Assembly: GCF_014805625.2 (NCBI RefSeq)
Contig: NW_023998416.1
Coordinates: 12,402,472 to 12,466,471, forward strand
Direction: 5' to 3'
Length of the DNA: 64,000 nt
Origin: Glossina fuscipes
Lineage: Eukaryota; Arthropoda; Insecta; Diptera; Glossinidae
Shown: positions 34,035 to 45,900 of the stretch, piece by piece
How positions within the stretch are numbered: position 1 is the stretch's first letter
How the letters are laid out: each line of letters begins with the position of its first letter
Translations under genes and position numbers: made by a program
The notes under the pieces: generated by a model
The model's database searches: none
What the model saw: the letters and a program-made list of their open reading frames with translations, nothing else
Told to the model about the DNA's origin: nothing

Positions 34035-35508
34035 TAAACACACGTTAAAATACTTAGCATTGATTCTATTTTTTTTGCAACACAAGAGAGAGTGCAGAAA
34101 ATTTTTTCGAATTTTGTTTTACTATTTTTCGTTTCCTTTTTTTTTTTTTGTTTTGCTTTTGTTTTTGTCTTATGCTAAAAAATAAATTTGCAATACTTAC
34201 GGCATATACACCAGTTACATGCGAATGCTTTTGTAAGGGTATGTACGTGCATGTTGCAACATGTCAATTTGTGTTGATCCGTACACATACACATACACAT
34301 ACGCTTTGTAAAAACCTTTATGCAAAAATTTTTGGTTCTTGTAGTTCTTTTGAAATTCGCCAGCGAATGGCATAATCATTTGATTGTTTCGTTTGCAACG
34401 TACATAACAAAGACGTAAATATATGATATATTCGAATAAAACTCAACAATGCTTTTTTATTCATAAGAACTCAAGCGTAGCAATTCAGAGTTACGAAAGT
34501 AAAATTCATAATTGGTCGAATTCTGAATAAAAAGCCAGAATATATTGATATATTCATGCTTAAACATCTATACACACACACACACACACACACATAGTAT
34601 ATTTCTGTTATCATTATTAAGAAAGAAGCAATTAACTTTGTTCAGTTTTAAAGTAAATGGTAACTTGTATTGTTAGAGTAAGTGTCGCCACAAGACCAGT
34701 ATTATTTTCCGCTTGCTTTCCTTTTCCTTTCAAACAACAATATTTTTCTTTGCCTAGCCTTTGGTAAAATTGTAAAGAAGGAAGAGTCAGAGAGAAAGAG
34801 AGCGAGTGAGGAGGGGAGGGGAAATGAAGAATGAATAAATACTCTTTTGCCCAAACGTAAGATAGAAAGATTTCCTTTTGAAATGTGGTAAACATATGTT
34901 AATGTCAGTGGAAGAGAAAATATCCATGCACGTGTTACATATCGGTTTATTTGTTTGCGTATCGGTAGCAGCAGTGTTGGTGGTGTCATCGTATAGTTGC
35001 GGTAAAATAATGGCTAACGCTATGTTTTGAAGCCTTTCTGGCATTCGTTTTATATTATTTACATATATGTCTGAATTCTTTCGTTTGCTTCCTTCTTGTC
35101 GTGTTGAGGATGACTCGAAAGCACTAAAAAAAGGAAAATGTAAATTAAGGAAGAGTAAAAAAGTTTTTGGAAACGAATTGAAGAAGAATAATTTGTTTTT
35201 TTTTTTTTTTTTTTTAAATATTAGTCATCTTTAAGAGAGAGCTGAAATTTGAATATTATGAGATTTATTGAAATGAAGGGAAACCATCCTTTTGGATGGT
35301 CTAAAAGAAACTTTAAGGAACAAACATTCACATTTTAATCATCGTTTATTTCACGTTAGCATAAAATGCCTGCTATAAATATGTTTCCCATAGGGACAGA
35401 CAAGAACTTGAAATTACTTTCAACCAACTTACAGCATTATGGCGAATAAATGCTAGTGAAATAGAAAAGATTTCAATTATTTTTCGCTTAAAAGGTAACA
35501 CCTCTGTA
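34035..35508. other. Noncoding host-like DNA
   Basis: No gene. Contains a (CA)n repeat at 34571-34594, short ACACAT repeats near 34283, a GAGAGAAAGAGAGCGAG tract near 34790 and poly-T at about 35191-35214. Overlapping minus-strand frames at 34632-35044 read the purine-rich tract as serine/leucine-rich peptides and are not credible. Confidence 0.45.
34571..34594. repeat. (CA)n microsatellite
   Basis: Alternating C/A, uninterrupted. Confidence 0.9.
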
Positions 35509-35509
35509 A

Positions 35510-35880
35510 ATATTTCAACAAAACTTCTCTTCTTTTGCACTTCATAGATGCTTTGAACTTTTTTGAATATGGGGGGAAATCGATGCCTGAAATTTTGTTC
35601 CTTTCCCGGAAGAGATCGCCTGCGTAGCAGCTGGGAAGTTATTCGTTGATTACCAACTTCTCTAATATGCTAGCAGATCTATTTTTACGATATTTATATT
35701 CATTTAAAGTCCTTTCCGATATTACGCTATTATAGCTTCACTGAGATAACCATTGGTTAAATATGAGGCTAAAATCCACTCGCTATCAATGCTTTCGCCA
35801 GGATATTAAAAGTTTGTGATAAAGATTTTTATGTTTACTATGAATGCGGCTACTGAGTTACAGCACGTAGCTTAGATCAG
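35510..35880 (+). repeat. Dispersed repeat family E, copy 2
   Basis: Matches 19590-20040 in order: TAGATGCTTTGAACTTTTTT, GCTGGGAAGTTATTCGTTG, CCAACTTCTCTAATATGCTA, GCAGATC, TTAAAAGTTTGTGATAAAGA, TTTTTATG, GCGGCTACTGAGTT. Both copies are on the + strand. One frame is open for about 40 codons across the conserved part. No family recognised. Confidence 0.5.
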
Positions 35881-37983
35881 AAAAATCACTTTACATGACT
35901 ATTTAAAATTTTGATGTCGATAAAATGCTTAAGTCATAGATGCCCAGTCTATTCCTCGAACGATTACAATTATCTAGGTTAGCACTTTGCATAGCTAATT
36001 CTTCGGCTGAACGCTCGATGCTGGAATACAGCAATATTTTTCGAATGCTTGAATACACGCCTAGTAACCACTTCCACTTTTATTATTCAGTTACCCTTCC
36101 TCCAAACGGAAAAAATTCCCAAAAAAGGTTTTTTTTTTTAAGCTCCTACAGTGGTGTCACCCGTTAGAAGACTGTTACCATAGAGAAAATCCTCCATGCT
36201 ACAAAATGTTTTTTCCATTCCTCCCATTTCTAAGCCCATCCTACATGAGTCAATTTTCGAGAAGTATCAGGTATCTGAAACTTTTTTTTTATTCCTCTTT
36301 CGATCTATTCATTAGTCATTTTATTCCTATGAAACTCTGACTTATTTAGTTAGATTGCGATTTGCTTTTGCGACATTTGCTTTTACGAATTAAAATGCAT
36401 CTGTGTGTTAGTAGAAAGTCTATATTTTCGTTTATTTGAATTGCTTACTATTATTCACCCGCTTTTCCGTTTGTTTGGAAACAGCTTTTTAATGACTTAT
36501 TTTATACAGACCTTAGAAACTTGATACTCTTTATAACCGTTATTTCATCACCGGGTGGTTTGCTTTTGTCTTAATGCTTGCAAAGAATTCAAGGTCGCTT
36601 ATTCATTGTTTGAATAGTAGTAGTTTCAAAGGTTGCTTAGGTTAGCCGAAGTGCGATCTTTGTCTCTATACAAGTAAGAGAGTGAGGCAATATTTTTAGA
36701 TAATGGAAGACAAACGAGTTGCTCTTACTACGCACTGTATTTCGTGAGACGGCTCGGACACTGTACAACCCTCTATGCTACGTTCTAATACAAGGCACTG
36801 TTCGCAGATCTGTCAATAATAAATAATAGCTCGGGGGTAACCTAAACTTATAATATATTTTCGTTTTTCGTTCTGCATATTCAAACATTTTATTTGCCTT
36901 GGTATGATCTACGATTTATGATGTGTACGTAAACATTTTCTTTTACTTCTATTGGAAATGTTCCACTGATTGAAAGTTCTATACAAACACGTAAGACTAA
37001 CTGTGTAGTAGAGTACTTTCGGCAAAAAAAAGAGACAAAAAGTCAATGCATGAGAAAAGAAATTTGAATTTATTCTTATTCAACTCACGCAACAAATTGC
37101 GAAAATTTTGTAACACTTACTCTAAAATTGGGCACGTACAAAATTTATTAATGTCACACACAGTTATCACAAATACTACAATGCAGAGAAGCATAACTTG
37201 GGAGGAATTGCAGTCAAAACATCCGCAAAAAATGGGAAAGTTTTATCATATATATATGCATATATACTATGCTCGTTTTAAAGCGTACCTAGGGCACCAG
37301 CAAATTTCTTGAATTTTAACTTTAGTCTACACAAACGCATCCTTACCTTACTCTAATAGATTTTCGAGTAAAAATTTTAAATAACATCTCATATAGACGA
37401 TAAGATATTGGTGACGGTTTGCTGCGAGACTAACGATTTCTTAGCATTTATATCAAACTTCAGTCCTCCATCCCATTTTCTGTCATTCTCCAGACTCTCA
37501 AACGATCAGTAACAGTTTATGCAGGTGATTAGAGAGAAGCGACCCATTACCGTAAAAAAATGTATTTTTTATGGAGAGACTGACGGGTATTTCAGAACAT
37601 TTTGGAAAAAACAAAAATTACTACAACATTCTATTGTAATGCATGTCCAGATCCCGTAACTGTAAAACTGAACTAAACATCACCTTAGCAGTGAGAAGAA
37701 AGCTAGAGAATCTCAGCACAAATAACGGAATTATGAATTGTGATGTATAATTGTACGTGTTGTACCTTTCAACAAAAAGCGAGAAAGCACAGAGATAGAG
37801 ATGATTGTATATCATCACAATGTAAATGAAATTATTATTGAAAAAAACATTTGTCTTTTTTTTTTTTTTTTGGTTAAACTGAAAAAGACAAGCAAATTTT
37901 GTACTTGTAATTTCCTTCTTTGTGAAGCACGTACATATTTTGTAAATTATTTATCGATATTTTTCAGCTTATCTTTAGTTTAA
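35881..37983. other. Noncoding, unassigned
   Basis: No gene. T-rich runs near 36130 and 37857-37871. The open frames at 35940 and 37046 have no recognisable domain. Confidence 0.4.
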
Positions 37984-37984
37984 A

Positions 37985-38340
37985 ACAAGTGAAAATGCTG
38001 TAGTGGGACGCGGTCAGTCAGCAGATGCCCTACATCACTTCGTTTAGTACAGTTGTTCATATGACGATTTTTCAAAATAAGGTTTGCGGAAAGCAAGTGG
38101 TCGAAAAAGTACTCTGCCCTTGGCCCAGTGCCAACCTTATCAAAGTATCTCAAAGATTAGCACCTGCGGGTTGAACAAAACGGAACAAGCCAGGCAATCA
38201 CAAAGATGGACAGGCGGACAGACGACAAGCTTAGATTCTGAGTCGATCGGTACAATAAAAGGTGGGTTCACTCAAGTCCTTTTGCATACATCCACATAAC
38301 TTCACTGGTATCACAAGTGGTGCAGGCTACAATTAAAACA
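37985..38340 (+). mobile_element. Second-type short element M2, near full length
   Basis: Starts ACAAGTGAAAATGCTGTAG, then GATGCCCTACATCACTTCGT, TTCATATGACGATTTTTCAA, GCCCTTGGCCCAG, GGACAGGCGGACAGACGAC, TTCTGAGTCGATCGGTAC, TCACTCAAGTCCTTTTGC, and an end ATCACAAGTGGTGCAGGC. This is the canonical M2 order. The 71-residue frame inside is a shadow of the repeat. Confidence 0.7.
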
Positions 38341-38885
38341 TTTTTTCTATTTTCGTCTCCATCAGAGACCAATGCCAAATCGAGTACTGGTTAAAAAAAT
38401 AAGAATTAAGCGAAGTGCCCTTCCACAAAATGTTTAAAAGGCCGTAACATAGTTTTTCGTATCTGATCAGCATTTTTGAAACAAAATTTTTGTTTTAATT
38501 TCTTTAATCGGATTTCTATATTTTTAACTATATTTGTTTGCTTATTGCGCATTTTTCATATGTTCGACTGTTTTCAATTCAAAAGCGATTTTATAGATAT
38601 ATTAAATGCATAAATAAATTCGTTCCACTGAAATTGGTTGCTTTATAAGATGCACCTGATGGTTTCAACTTTTCCAAAATTACAGGTTTAAATAGCTTAG
38701 ATGTCGATGCTTGAACGATCTTAGTTTCAGCTATCTAGAAGCTGTCGTTGAGTGTGTGTGAAAGCTTAAAGAGATGCAAGTCCAACTGTCAGCATTTACA
38801 CCATTGCATTGGGTTGAAAAAAACAAAAAAAAGTTGAATTAAGTTGCGTTTTTGGGAAAATACGCAATAAGCTACTAAATGGTTA
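38341..38885. other. Noncoding, unassigned
   Basis: No gene. Probably includes the left flank of the mariner relic that follows. Confidence 0.35.
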
Positions 38886-38889
38886 GAAA

Positions 38890-39240
38890 ATCGTTCCTGG
38901 GCAAGAAATCGTAGTCCTGAAAACTACGACATTCACGTTCATCCATCCGTCTCCTGCAAAGGCAACAAACGAAATAGTTTTCAGTGTAAGCTAAGAAGCT
39001 TTGGGGTACCCCGCATTTTCTCCAGACTTGGCCCCTTCCTATTAACACTTAGTAAGACCGATCAAGTCATATATAGCAGTTCGGCTGCCCACAGAAGTTG
39101 CAGAAGTGCGAAAATGTGTTGATGGCCATTTCACCTCCATACCGACGATTTTCTCTCGCGAGAACATTCATGCATCAGCTACGCAATGAATGGTTAACGA
39201 CCATAGATAGTTTCGATTATTAAACTTTGTTTTAAATAAA
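38890..39240 (+). pseudogene. Degraded mariner transposase, C-terminal part
   Basis: One frame reads AKATNEIVFS, a stop, then EALGYPAFSPDLAPSY, where the Asp at 39025-39027 is the third catalytic residue of the mariner D,D34D triad. Further on come TEVAEVRKCVDGHF and, in another frame, LRNEWLTTIDSFDY with a stop, the usual mariner C-terminus (RW..CI...G.YF). The N-terminal helix-turn-helix and first catalytic Asp are absent. Stops and frameshifts show a dead copy. Confidence 0.75.
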
Positions 39241-41638
39241 GTTGAATTTTTTTTAAAAAAAAGCGATAGAATTCATTTACACACTCAATATTTGACATTT
39301 GTTACGTCATTACGGTTTCTTATTGTAGAAAAATGTTCCACAAAAATTCTGTGCAGAGGTTCCTTTATGTCTACTATAACAGTAGATCTACTATCAAGAA
39401 TTAGGCCTTAAATTTTGTAGTTGCCACTGCCAGTGTCGTAATATATTCACACATATCTCTCTACTTTTTTATTATTCACATGCTTTAGCTTTGTCTACTT
39501 TGGGTTTAACAGCAGTGCTTATGTTACCGAATGATGATGGTATACATGGTAAGATGGCATGCCTGTTAAAAAAAAAGAGAGGATTTAATTTAACGATGGA
39601 AATTTAAAAAGGTGCGGTCTAAGCCGAGTTTAATTTCATTTAGCTTGTTTCATCTCCATTTTGTAGCATTAGAGAGTAAACATATATACAAATAATCGGA
39701 TAAGTTTTTTTTTTTTTAATTTAATGTCCATGATGGCAAAGCGAAATGCAATTTGTGCAAATTTAAATTTTTTTAATTTTTTTTTTTTTTTTTTTTGTTC
39801 CTCATAAACCTTAACAAAGATAACAATTTGCAATTAGTGTCCGCTTCTGTTGTCAATGTCAATTGATGCGTATTTAGCACTTTTTTCCGGTTCGCGTTTC
39901 GTTTTCTTTTTACAATATTTATTGTTATGCTTTGCACGTTTTTCAAGTACATTTTTTGTTTAATTAAGATTTTTTTCATTTCTCGAATGGTTGATGAAAA
40001 TTGTATTTTTAATAAATTTTAAAAAAGTGAATTAAAGAATTTGATTTTAAAAATTAATTTATTTGGTATTTAACGGAGCATGAAAGAGTCAAAAAAATGA
40101 TACGATGCGCAAAAACGAAAAACATTTTCGTATTGTGTTTGGCTTTAGGCGAATTATTTGACACTGCACATTAATAGCATAAATGTTTATCTGGAAAACC
40201 TCTGTTCGCAATTATTTTATTCAATCATAAAAATTCATAAATCGATTTGCGATACGTGTCATTTGTAAAAAGGTTGTTGATCATATGATCGCCAAGATAC
40301 AGTCCATCCTGGGGTAGAAGTATAATTGCCGCGTGCATCATCCATTCATCCTAATTCGTGGCAATCGTAATTATTTTCAAAGAAGAGGGAAAAGAAGTGG
40401 GTAAGCAAGTACAGATCATAGAAGCAATTAAACAACTAAAAGTCAATCAATTTCTTTGTTTATTTCCATGATAAACGAAGCGAGTTTCAGATGTAAAATG
40501 ACGTATAAGTAGATTGTTAAAAATCTTGAAATTCTTCATATTCTTTAGTCCTAAAATATTAAAAATGAGATTATATTGCCATATAAAGGCTAGTTTTTTA
40601 TGCGAACCCACAAATTACACTTTTTTATGTCCAAAACATTGGAGAAATCCAAATTTCGCGAGTAATAATATAAGGACTTGTAAACCAATCGTCCGAATGT
40701 CATTTTGCTTCGCGATTGATAACATCCCAAAATCATATGAATTCGTATATGATTCGTCATATGTCATCCTATGAGCTTATTGAGTGATTTGTTAAGCTCA
40801 ATCTATTAATGGCAGGAATTTACGTATTACATATGGAATGGTGAACAATTGCAAATGTTGCCGTTCGATGAAATGTGCGCCTGATAAAGGCGATGCAGGC
40901 AAACAAACGGGAAAAACAGTAAATGATATCCCTTTAGGTGAGGATGTTAGAGTTTTTTGTACGAAGCATTAGCCTCGATCATCGTCCTCTAAAGCGGAAG
41001 TGAAAGATGTGTCGTGGTTCTCACATATGCACAATAGACTACAATGTAATGTAAAAGTAATTTACTAAGTAATTTATGACTTGTAAAAAGCTTGCACGAA
41101 GATATATCCATCCAAAACCTCGTGCGAATATTTCTTACGATCTGTCAGCAAACCTGAGTAATAGCCACGTTTACGATGCCTTTTAGAATTTATAAGTTTG
41201 TATAGTGTAAGCCCCTCTAAAATTTGTCTTGAAGCGAAAAAACTATGAAGCTTCACAGGCCCACAAAAATTATACAAAGGAAAAAAACAATCGATTATAT
41301 TAATTTTTGCTTACTGGTCTGTTCTCTAGATTCAAATTATTGTCAAATTCGAAAATAATGCTATAATGCCCCCATTTATTAAAATATCAAGTTGAAATAT
41401 ATCCGATTTACTGTTTATCTGAGACGAGAGATTATACATAAATTAAACTTTACTTTATTTTACTAACTGAAGGTTGCTAAAAATTCGTCTCCGACCGTAC
41501 ATGAGCTATTTTTTGCTTGGATTTGCCTACAATGTTTGTGATATGCTGTGATACATTTTTTTCACGTATCATTCTCAATTTCATTTTTCCGTTATATCGA
41601 TAAACAAAAATGCGTTTATGACCCACAAGTTTGTATAG
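39241..41638. other. Noncoding, unassigned
   Basis: No gene. T-rich runs near 39704-39716 and 39776-39796. AGTAGATCTACT at about 39381 is a short perfect palindrome. The open frames (67-86 residues) show no motif. Confidence 0.4.
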
Positions 41639-41639
41639 T

Positions 41640-41895
41640 TTGATGTTAACTTTTCCCTACGATTCCCTACGCTATTTGTGGTACCAAGGATATATTAAGG
41701 TTGTGAAGAAGGACTTGAGATAGATCCACCGTTCGACTCAGAATCATTTTCTGTCCATCCATCCGCCTGTCTGTCTTATTTTTTTACGGAACGATCGCCG
41801 TTGAAAATTATTCGAATTTTTTTGAAAAGTCGCTTTATGAATGAATAACTATAGGATGGTGTCGACCGTGACCCAGTACAGAGTTTTTACTTGTC
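41640..41895 (-). mobile_element. Second-type short element M2, minus orientation
   Basis: On the + strand one reads the reverse: CCCTACGCTATTTGTGGTAC, AGGACTTGAGATAGATCCAC, GACTCAGAATCATTTTCTG, CCATCCGCCTGTCTGTC, AAAAGTCGCTTTATGA, CTATAGGATGGTGTCGACCG. It is the only M2 copy found in this orientation. Confidence 0.65.
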
Positions 41896-41899
41896 TTTG

Positions 41900-43247
41900 T
41901 TAGATTTGTACAATTCTGTAATTCCTCATATTCGAATGTGAGGCACATATGTCGCGTTATATAATGCCGTACTGCTAAACATCTCATAACTGTCACTTGG
42001 CTTAAAAAATGCCTGGAATTGTTCTTGAAGCACGCGTGATTGACTGCTTTATACATTTTGTATGAGTTTATGAGATAAACGGGTTTCGTCGTCAACGAGA
42101 GAAACGATCACATGAACAATTTGTTGTTCATCATCAGTCTTTTCTGGGATTCCGCGTAGGGAATGTCCATTTAAACGTAAAACAAATCGATAAACTTCTC
42201 TTTTATACTAACCTCTTCAAAGTGCTCAAAAGAACGAAAACTTTAAAAGCATGTATTAAGAACCGATTGACAGATTGCTTTCAAGTTACGAACGCTAAGT
42301 CTGTACTGCATGCTATCAGCTATGACGAAATGTGTTGCCCTCGCCTTTAGACGTCATGTTTCAATTTTCATATGAACCGAACTTTTACTATAAATTCCGA
42401 ATCTTTAAAAATAAAAAATTTCACTTACTTAAGATCAGCACTCATCTGTGCCGTTTTTATGGATGATGGTCAATTTACGTTAATAAGAAAAATGATGAGA
42501 TGTTCTCGAATGACCGGCTATTAATTTCTTTATTGCACTTTTTACACCTCAATATTTAGATTTGTTCAATGCATTGGCAGAAAACTGCAAAAGTTTTTAA
42601 TTTACGACTAAATCTACTTCATTCGCATTCTAGAATAATTTATAGAAAATATTTAAAAAAATAAATTTTAAAATTGTTAAAGCATTAAATTGTCAATTGA
42701 TATCATCATAAAATATAGTTTTTGAAGAAAGAAAGAAAAAAAACAAAAAATATTAAAAATGCGAAAAAAGAAGTAAATCTTGCAGCTATATTTCAATTAT
42801 AGAAAAAAAAGGCAGGCAATATAAAAGAAAAAAGGAGAAGGAAGGAAGTGAAGCTAAACTTTTGCTTCCCTGCTTTTTGCTTTGAAAAGCATACACAGCA
42901 TCCCTGTGCACGAGTGGGGAAGGAAAAAATCCAACTTAAGCACTTTATCATCGTTATCGATTAGTAGGCAATTTTATGAAAGCGAAAAACCGTACAACAG
43001 TCACACAAAAAATAGAAGGATATATAATTTATCTTTAATGCTTTTTTCCCTTTTTTGTCAAAGAAATTTTATGAGCTATATAAATAAGATAACTGGAGCG
43101 AACCATTATACTAAGATGAAGATAATAAAATAGTAATTTTTATTATATGGGCAGATATCTGTGCAAAATAAACAAAAAAAAGAAAAATTGTTAAAAAGAA
43201 GTTAATGTCTGGAGATCAAAAGGCCTTTTTGTTTTTTTTTTTAAAGG
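41900..43247. other. Noncoding, with a protein-like minus-strand patch
   Basis: Between about 41890 and 42170 the minus strand has long partly open frames (one of 86 residues, another containing RGIPEKTDDEQQIVHVIVSL) that look more protein-like than chance. I cannot assign them to a family. The rest is A-rich noncoding DNA. Confidence 0.3.
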
Positions 43248-44118
43248 AAAAAAGAAAATTGTATTCGGTCGTGGCCGGATCATTTACGACCATCATCGTT
43301 ATCACAAAAAACACAAAAATAGTGAAAGAACTAGGTTTTCTCACTGCTCTATGAAGTGGAGTGGCCGCGGCTGAGTTTTTCTATTTTCACAATAAAAGCT
43401 TTTTTTAGGCGTGCGAGTATGTCCTTTGAAAAGTTTGAGTTGCTTCAAAATTCTTTTGCAAATGTGTAGGTGACATCTTCAACTTCGCTTACGGGAGAAT
43501 GCGTTGCAGATGCTACGAGACGTTAGATAGACGCACAAGTAAACAAATGGACAAGCTTAGATGCATTCCAAATTTGGAACTGGTGCAGAAAATATGTACT
43601 TTACGGGCTTTTTGAAGTTTGTTCCTGCGCTTTACGAATGTATTGAAAAAAAAAATTAAATTTTGATCATATTGCGCAGGCAAGGACAAATTTTGCAGTT
43701 ATTACAACATCGCCCACGGGATAAGCATTGAAATTTTTGGAAATTTATCGACTTCAGTTTATGAGTAATAAGCAAAAAGTCAATTTTTTATTCCTTTTGA
43801 AATACAGAGGTGTGCTCGCTCTACGTACTACTGTGGACGTGTCCTCCGACCGATTTGATCCATTTCCAATACCAACCTTCTGGCAAGAACTTCCAATATT
43901 TCTATCAAACTTGAAGTCGATAGCTTCAGTTTGGCGGCCAGGAGAAACAGGCAAGCATGCAGACGAACAAACGGACAAGTTTAAATCAATTTAGAATTTG
44001 ATTCTGATTAAGAATATATATATTTTGTGGGATGTATGGTGCTTCCTACTGTGCATTGCAAACGTCTTGACAAAACGACTGCACTCCTCATCCTTCCGTG
44101 ATGGGTGTAAAATTATCG
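43248..44118 (+). mobile_element. Composite mini-me-type element M1
   Basis: Begins GTATTCGGTCGTGGCCGGAT. A first GAC-rich tract and core occur at about 43520-43650 (AAACAAATGGACAAGCTTAG, ATATGTACTTTACGGGC). After another 300 bases a second set follows at 43955-44112 (CAAACGGACAAGTTTAAATC, GATTAAGAATATATATATTT, CTTGACAAAACGACTGC, GTGATGGGTGTAAAA). It therefore looks like one M1 joined to another. The copy at 58.1 kb has the same double structure. The 88-residue open frame at 43728-43994 lies inside. Confidence 0.7.
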
Positions 44119-44394
44119 GAAGCTTATTTTTCACAAATTACAATGGCATCGTAATTTAGTGGCTTCCTTAAAATCAAATATTGTATTCTTGAAGATGGAA
44201 AACTCTGAACAAATTAAAAATAAATTGACTGAAGCGCAGAAAGATAGCTCTCAGCGTTTCTAGAGTGTAAGCGGTTTTTCCAAATTAACAATATCTTGAG
44301 TTCCGTAATGTAAGCGCTAATGACATCTTACTTAGTTGTTATTCCGAATCAGACAATCGGAAATGGAAATCCGGATATTAATAAACACTTTCAT
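44119..44394. other. Short unassigned spacer
   Basis: No gene or element recognised between the composite element and the next M2 fragment. Confidence 0.4.
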
Positions 44395-44515
44395 TTTTAT
44401 ATTCTACACTACTTGTGGCGAAAAGATACACAAGTTTAAGTCTCTTTGGAAGTTATACACATCCATATAAACTTAAAATACCCTCGTACCACAAATGGTG
44501 TAGCGTATAGAGATC
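44395..44515 (+). mobile_element. Second-type short element M2, 3' end
   Basis: ACACAAGTTTAAGTCTCTTT, GGAAGTTATACACATCCATA, TAAACTTAAAATACCCTCG, TACCACAAATGGTGTAGCGT: tail and terminal inverted phrase of M2. Confidence 0.6.
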
Positions 44516-44914
44516 GTATTCGATTATAACTTCTTGTTTACACGAAACGCATATAACCTCGAAATATATCTGCATCAAGATTACGGATGGTACTCGATTA
44601 ATAAGCATTATATATATTATAAAACTATATATTATTTCGACTCTTCTATGGAGAATATAATGAGTAATAGTCTACTTCAGAAGGAAGTTAAATTAAATAG
44701 AGACTATGCAGGAAACCTACTGATGCATATTAACGGCTTACCAGTACTAAATGTGTAGACGCTCCATCTTGTCGGGATCACGTTTTCAAACAGTTATCGT
44801 TGGAAAGCACACTGCCTTCGGTTAAAAAACTCCCTTTTAACAAGGGTAAATTTCATACAGTACGTTGCTTGGAGAAGCCATGCGCATATTAACACTATCG
44901 CTTATCTTACCAAA

Positions 44915-45267
44915 ATGCTTGTGTTAAGCAAGATTGACTATGCTTTGATAATTTATGGCAATAGCTGCAAATCGAATATCAACATCCTTAAACCGGTCTA
45001 TCACCAAGCCGTTAGAGCAAGTTGTTATGCTTTTCGGACGACGCCCATAAATAATATTATAATTGAAACTGGTCTCCCAACCTTAGAAAACTGTATGACT
45101 GTATGAGTTAAAAGCTAAAATAGTCCCTAAGCTTCTTAATTCAAACAAATCCATTCTCGGTGATGACGTAAGAAAGATTATTATTGCGAAGAAAATTCCA
45201 AAGTCACCATCTGCAATTGACCATTGTTTGTGCATCGCAAAGAAATTGAACATTCCCTTAAAAATTT
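44915..45267 (+). pseudogene. Reverse transcriptase C-terminal region of the I-clade element
   Basis: The frame 44915-45106 encodes LVLSKIDYALIIYGNSCK and GLPTLEN, the conserved post-catalytic thumb of I/R1-type reverse transcriptases. A frame change occurs at a tandem 8-base duplication (ACTGTATG twice, 45090-45105). After it a second frame runs on as AKIVPKLLNSNKSI and CIAKKLNIPL up to the gap. The catalytic YXDD region is not in this copy. Confidence 0.7.
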
Positions 45268-45287
45268 CCCGCTCTTTTGGTGTTAAA

Positions 45288-45387
45288 NNNNNNNNNNNNN
45301 NNNNNNNNNNNNNNNNNNNNNNNNNNNNNNNNNNNNNNNNNNNNNNNNNNNNNNNNNNNNNNNNNNNNNNNNNNNNNNNNNNNNNNN
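45288..45387. other. Assembly gap, 100 N, flanked by identical 21-mers
   Basis: The 21 bases before the gap (45267-45287) are repeated exactly after it (45388-45408). This is the signature of two overlapping contig ends that were not merged. The real sequence is probably continuous here. Confidence 0.95.
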
Positions 45388-45900
45388 TCCCGCTCTTTTG
45401 GTGTTAAACCTCCCTGGATTTTGAAAGACTGCTCTTTTGACGTCTCACTGTGTATGCACAAGAAAGAAGATACTCCTAATTACGTCTTCAGGAATCTAAT
45501 AGCTGAGAAAACCCAAGCATTGGACAATACTGGTTGGAATCTTTTGTACACAGACGGCTCAAATTCACCTGGTCTGCCTCCTGCTTGTGCGGTGGTAGAT
45601 GCTACAGGACGGGTTCTTCTCAACCACATATTTCACGAAAGCACTTCAACTTTCATAACCGAAGCCAGAGCTATCCTTCACGCTGCCAACCTTGCCCATA
45701 AAAACAAACTCAAAACCGTCATTGTTACTGACAGTTTGTCTGTATTACTAGCTACCCGGAACCCTTCGACTTCGAGATGGAGCACCATCAACAAATTAAG
45801 CAATATAATTACTACACCCGACGGAAAAATTAAAATGTTATGGGTACCAAGTCACATCGGTTTACTGGGAAATGAGCAGGCTGATCGAGCGGCAAAGTAG
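45388..45900 (+). pseudogene. RNase H domain of the I-clade element
   Basis: Type I ribonuclease H fold removing RNA from the cDNA hybrid during retrotransposition. The catalytic acidic residues are all present: Asp in LLYTDGSN (45553), Glu in ITEARAI (45661), Asp in VIVTDSLS (45730) and Asp in NEQADRAAK (45883), with the His of WVPSHIGLLGN (45853). The domain is open through about 170 codons. A TAG stop at 45898 directly follows AAK, where the family continues; reading resumes after it (AASAPLIMDDVMEKFKDTLE). So the domain is well preserved inside a broken element. Confidence 0.85.

Noticed and set aside
33509..34185. Several open frames of 148-218 residues around 33.5-34.2 kb
   Set aside because: They exist only because the Ns of the gap are read as open codons.
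34632..35044. Three overlapping minus-strand frames rich in serine and leucine
   Set aside because: They read the purine-rich GAGAGAAAGAGAG tract; three frames open at once indicates low complexity, not coding.
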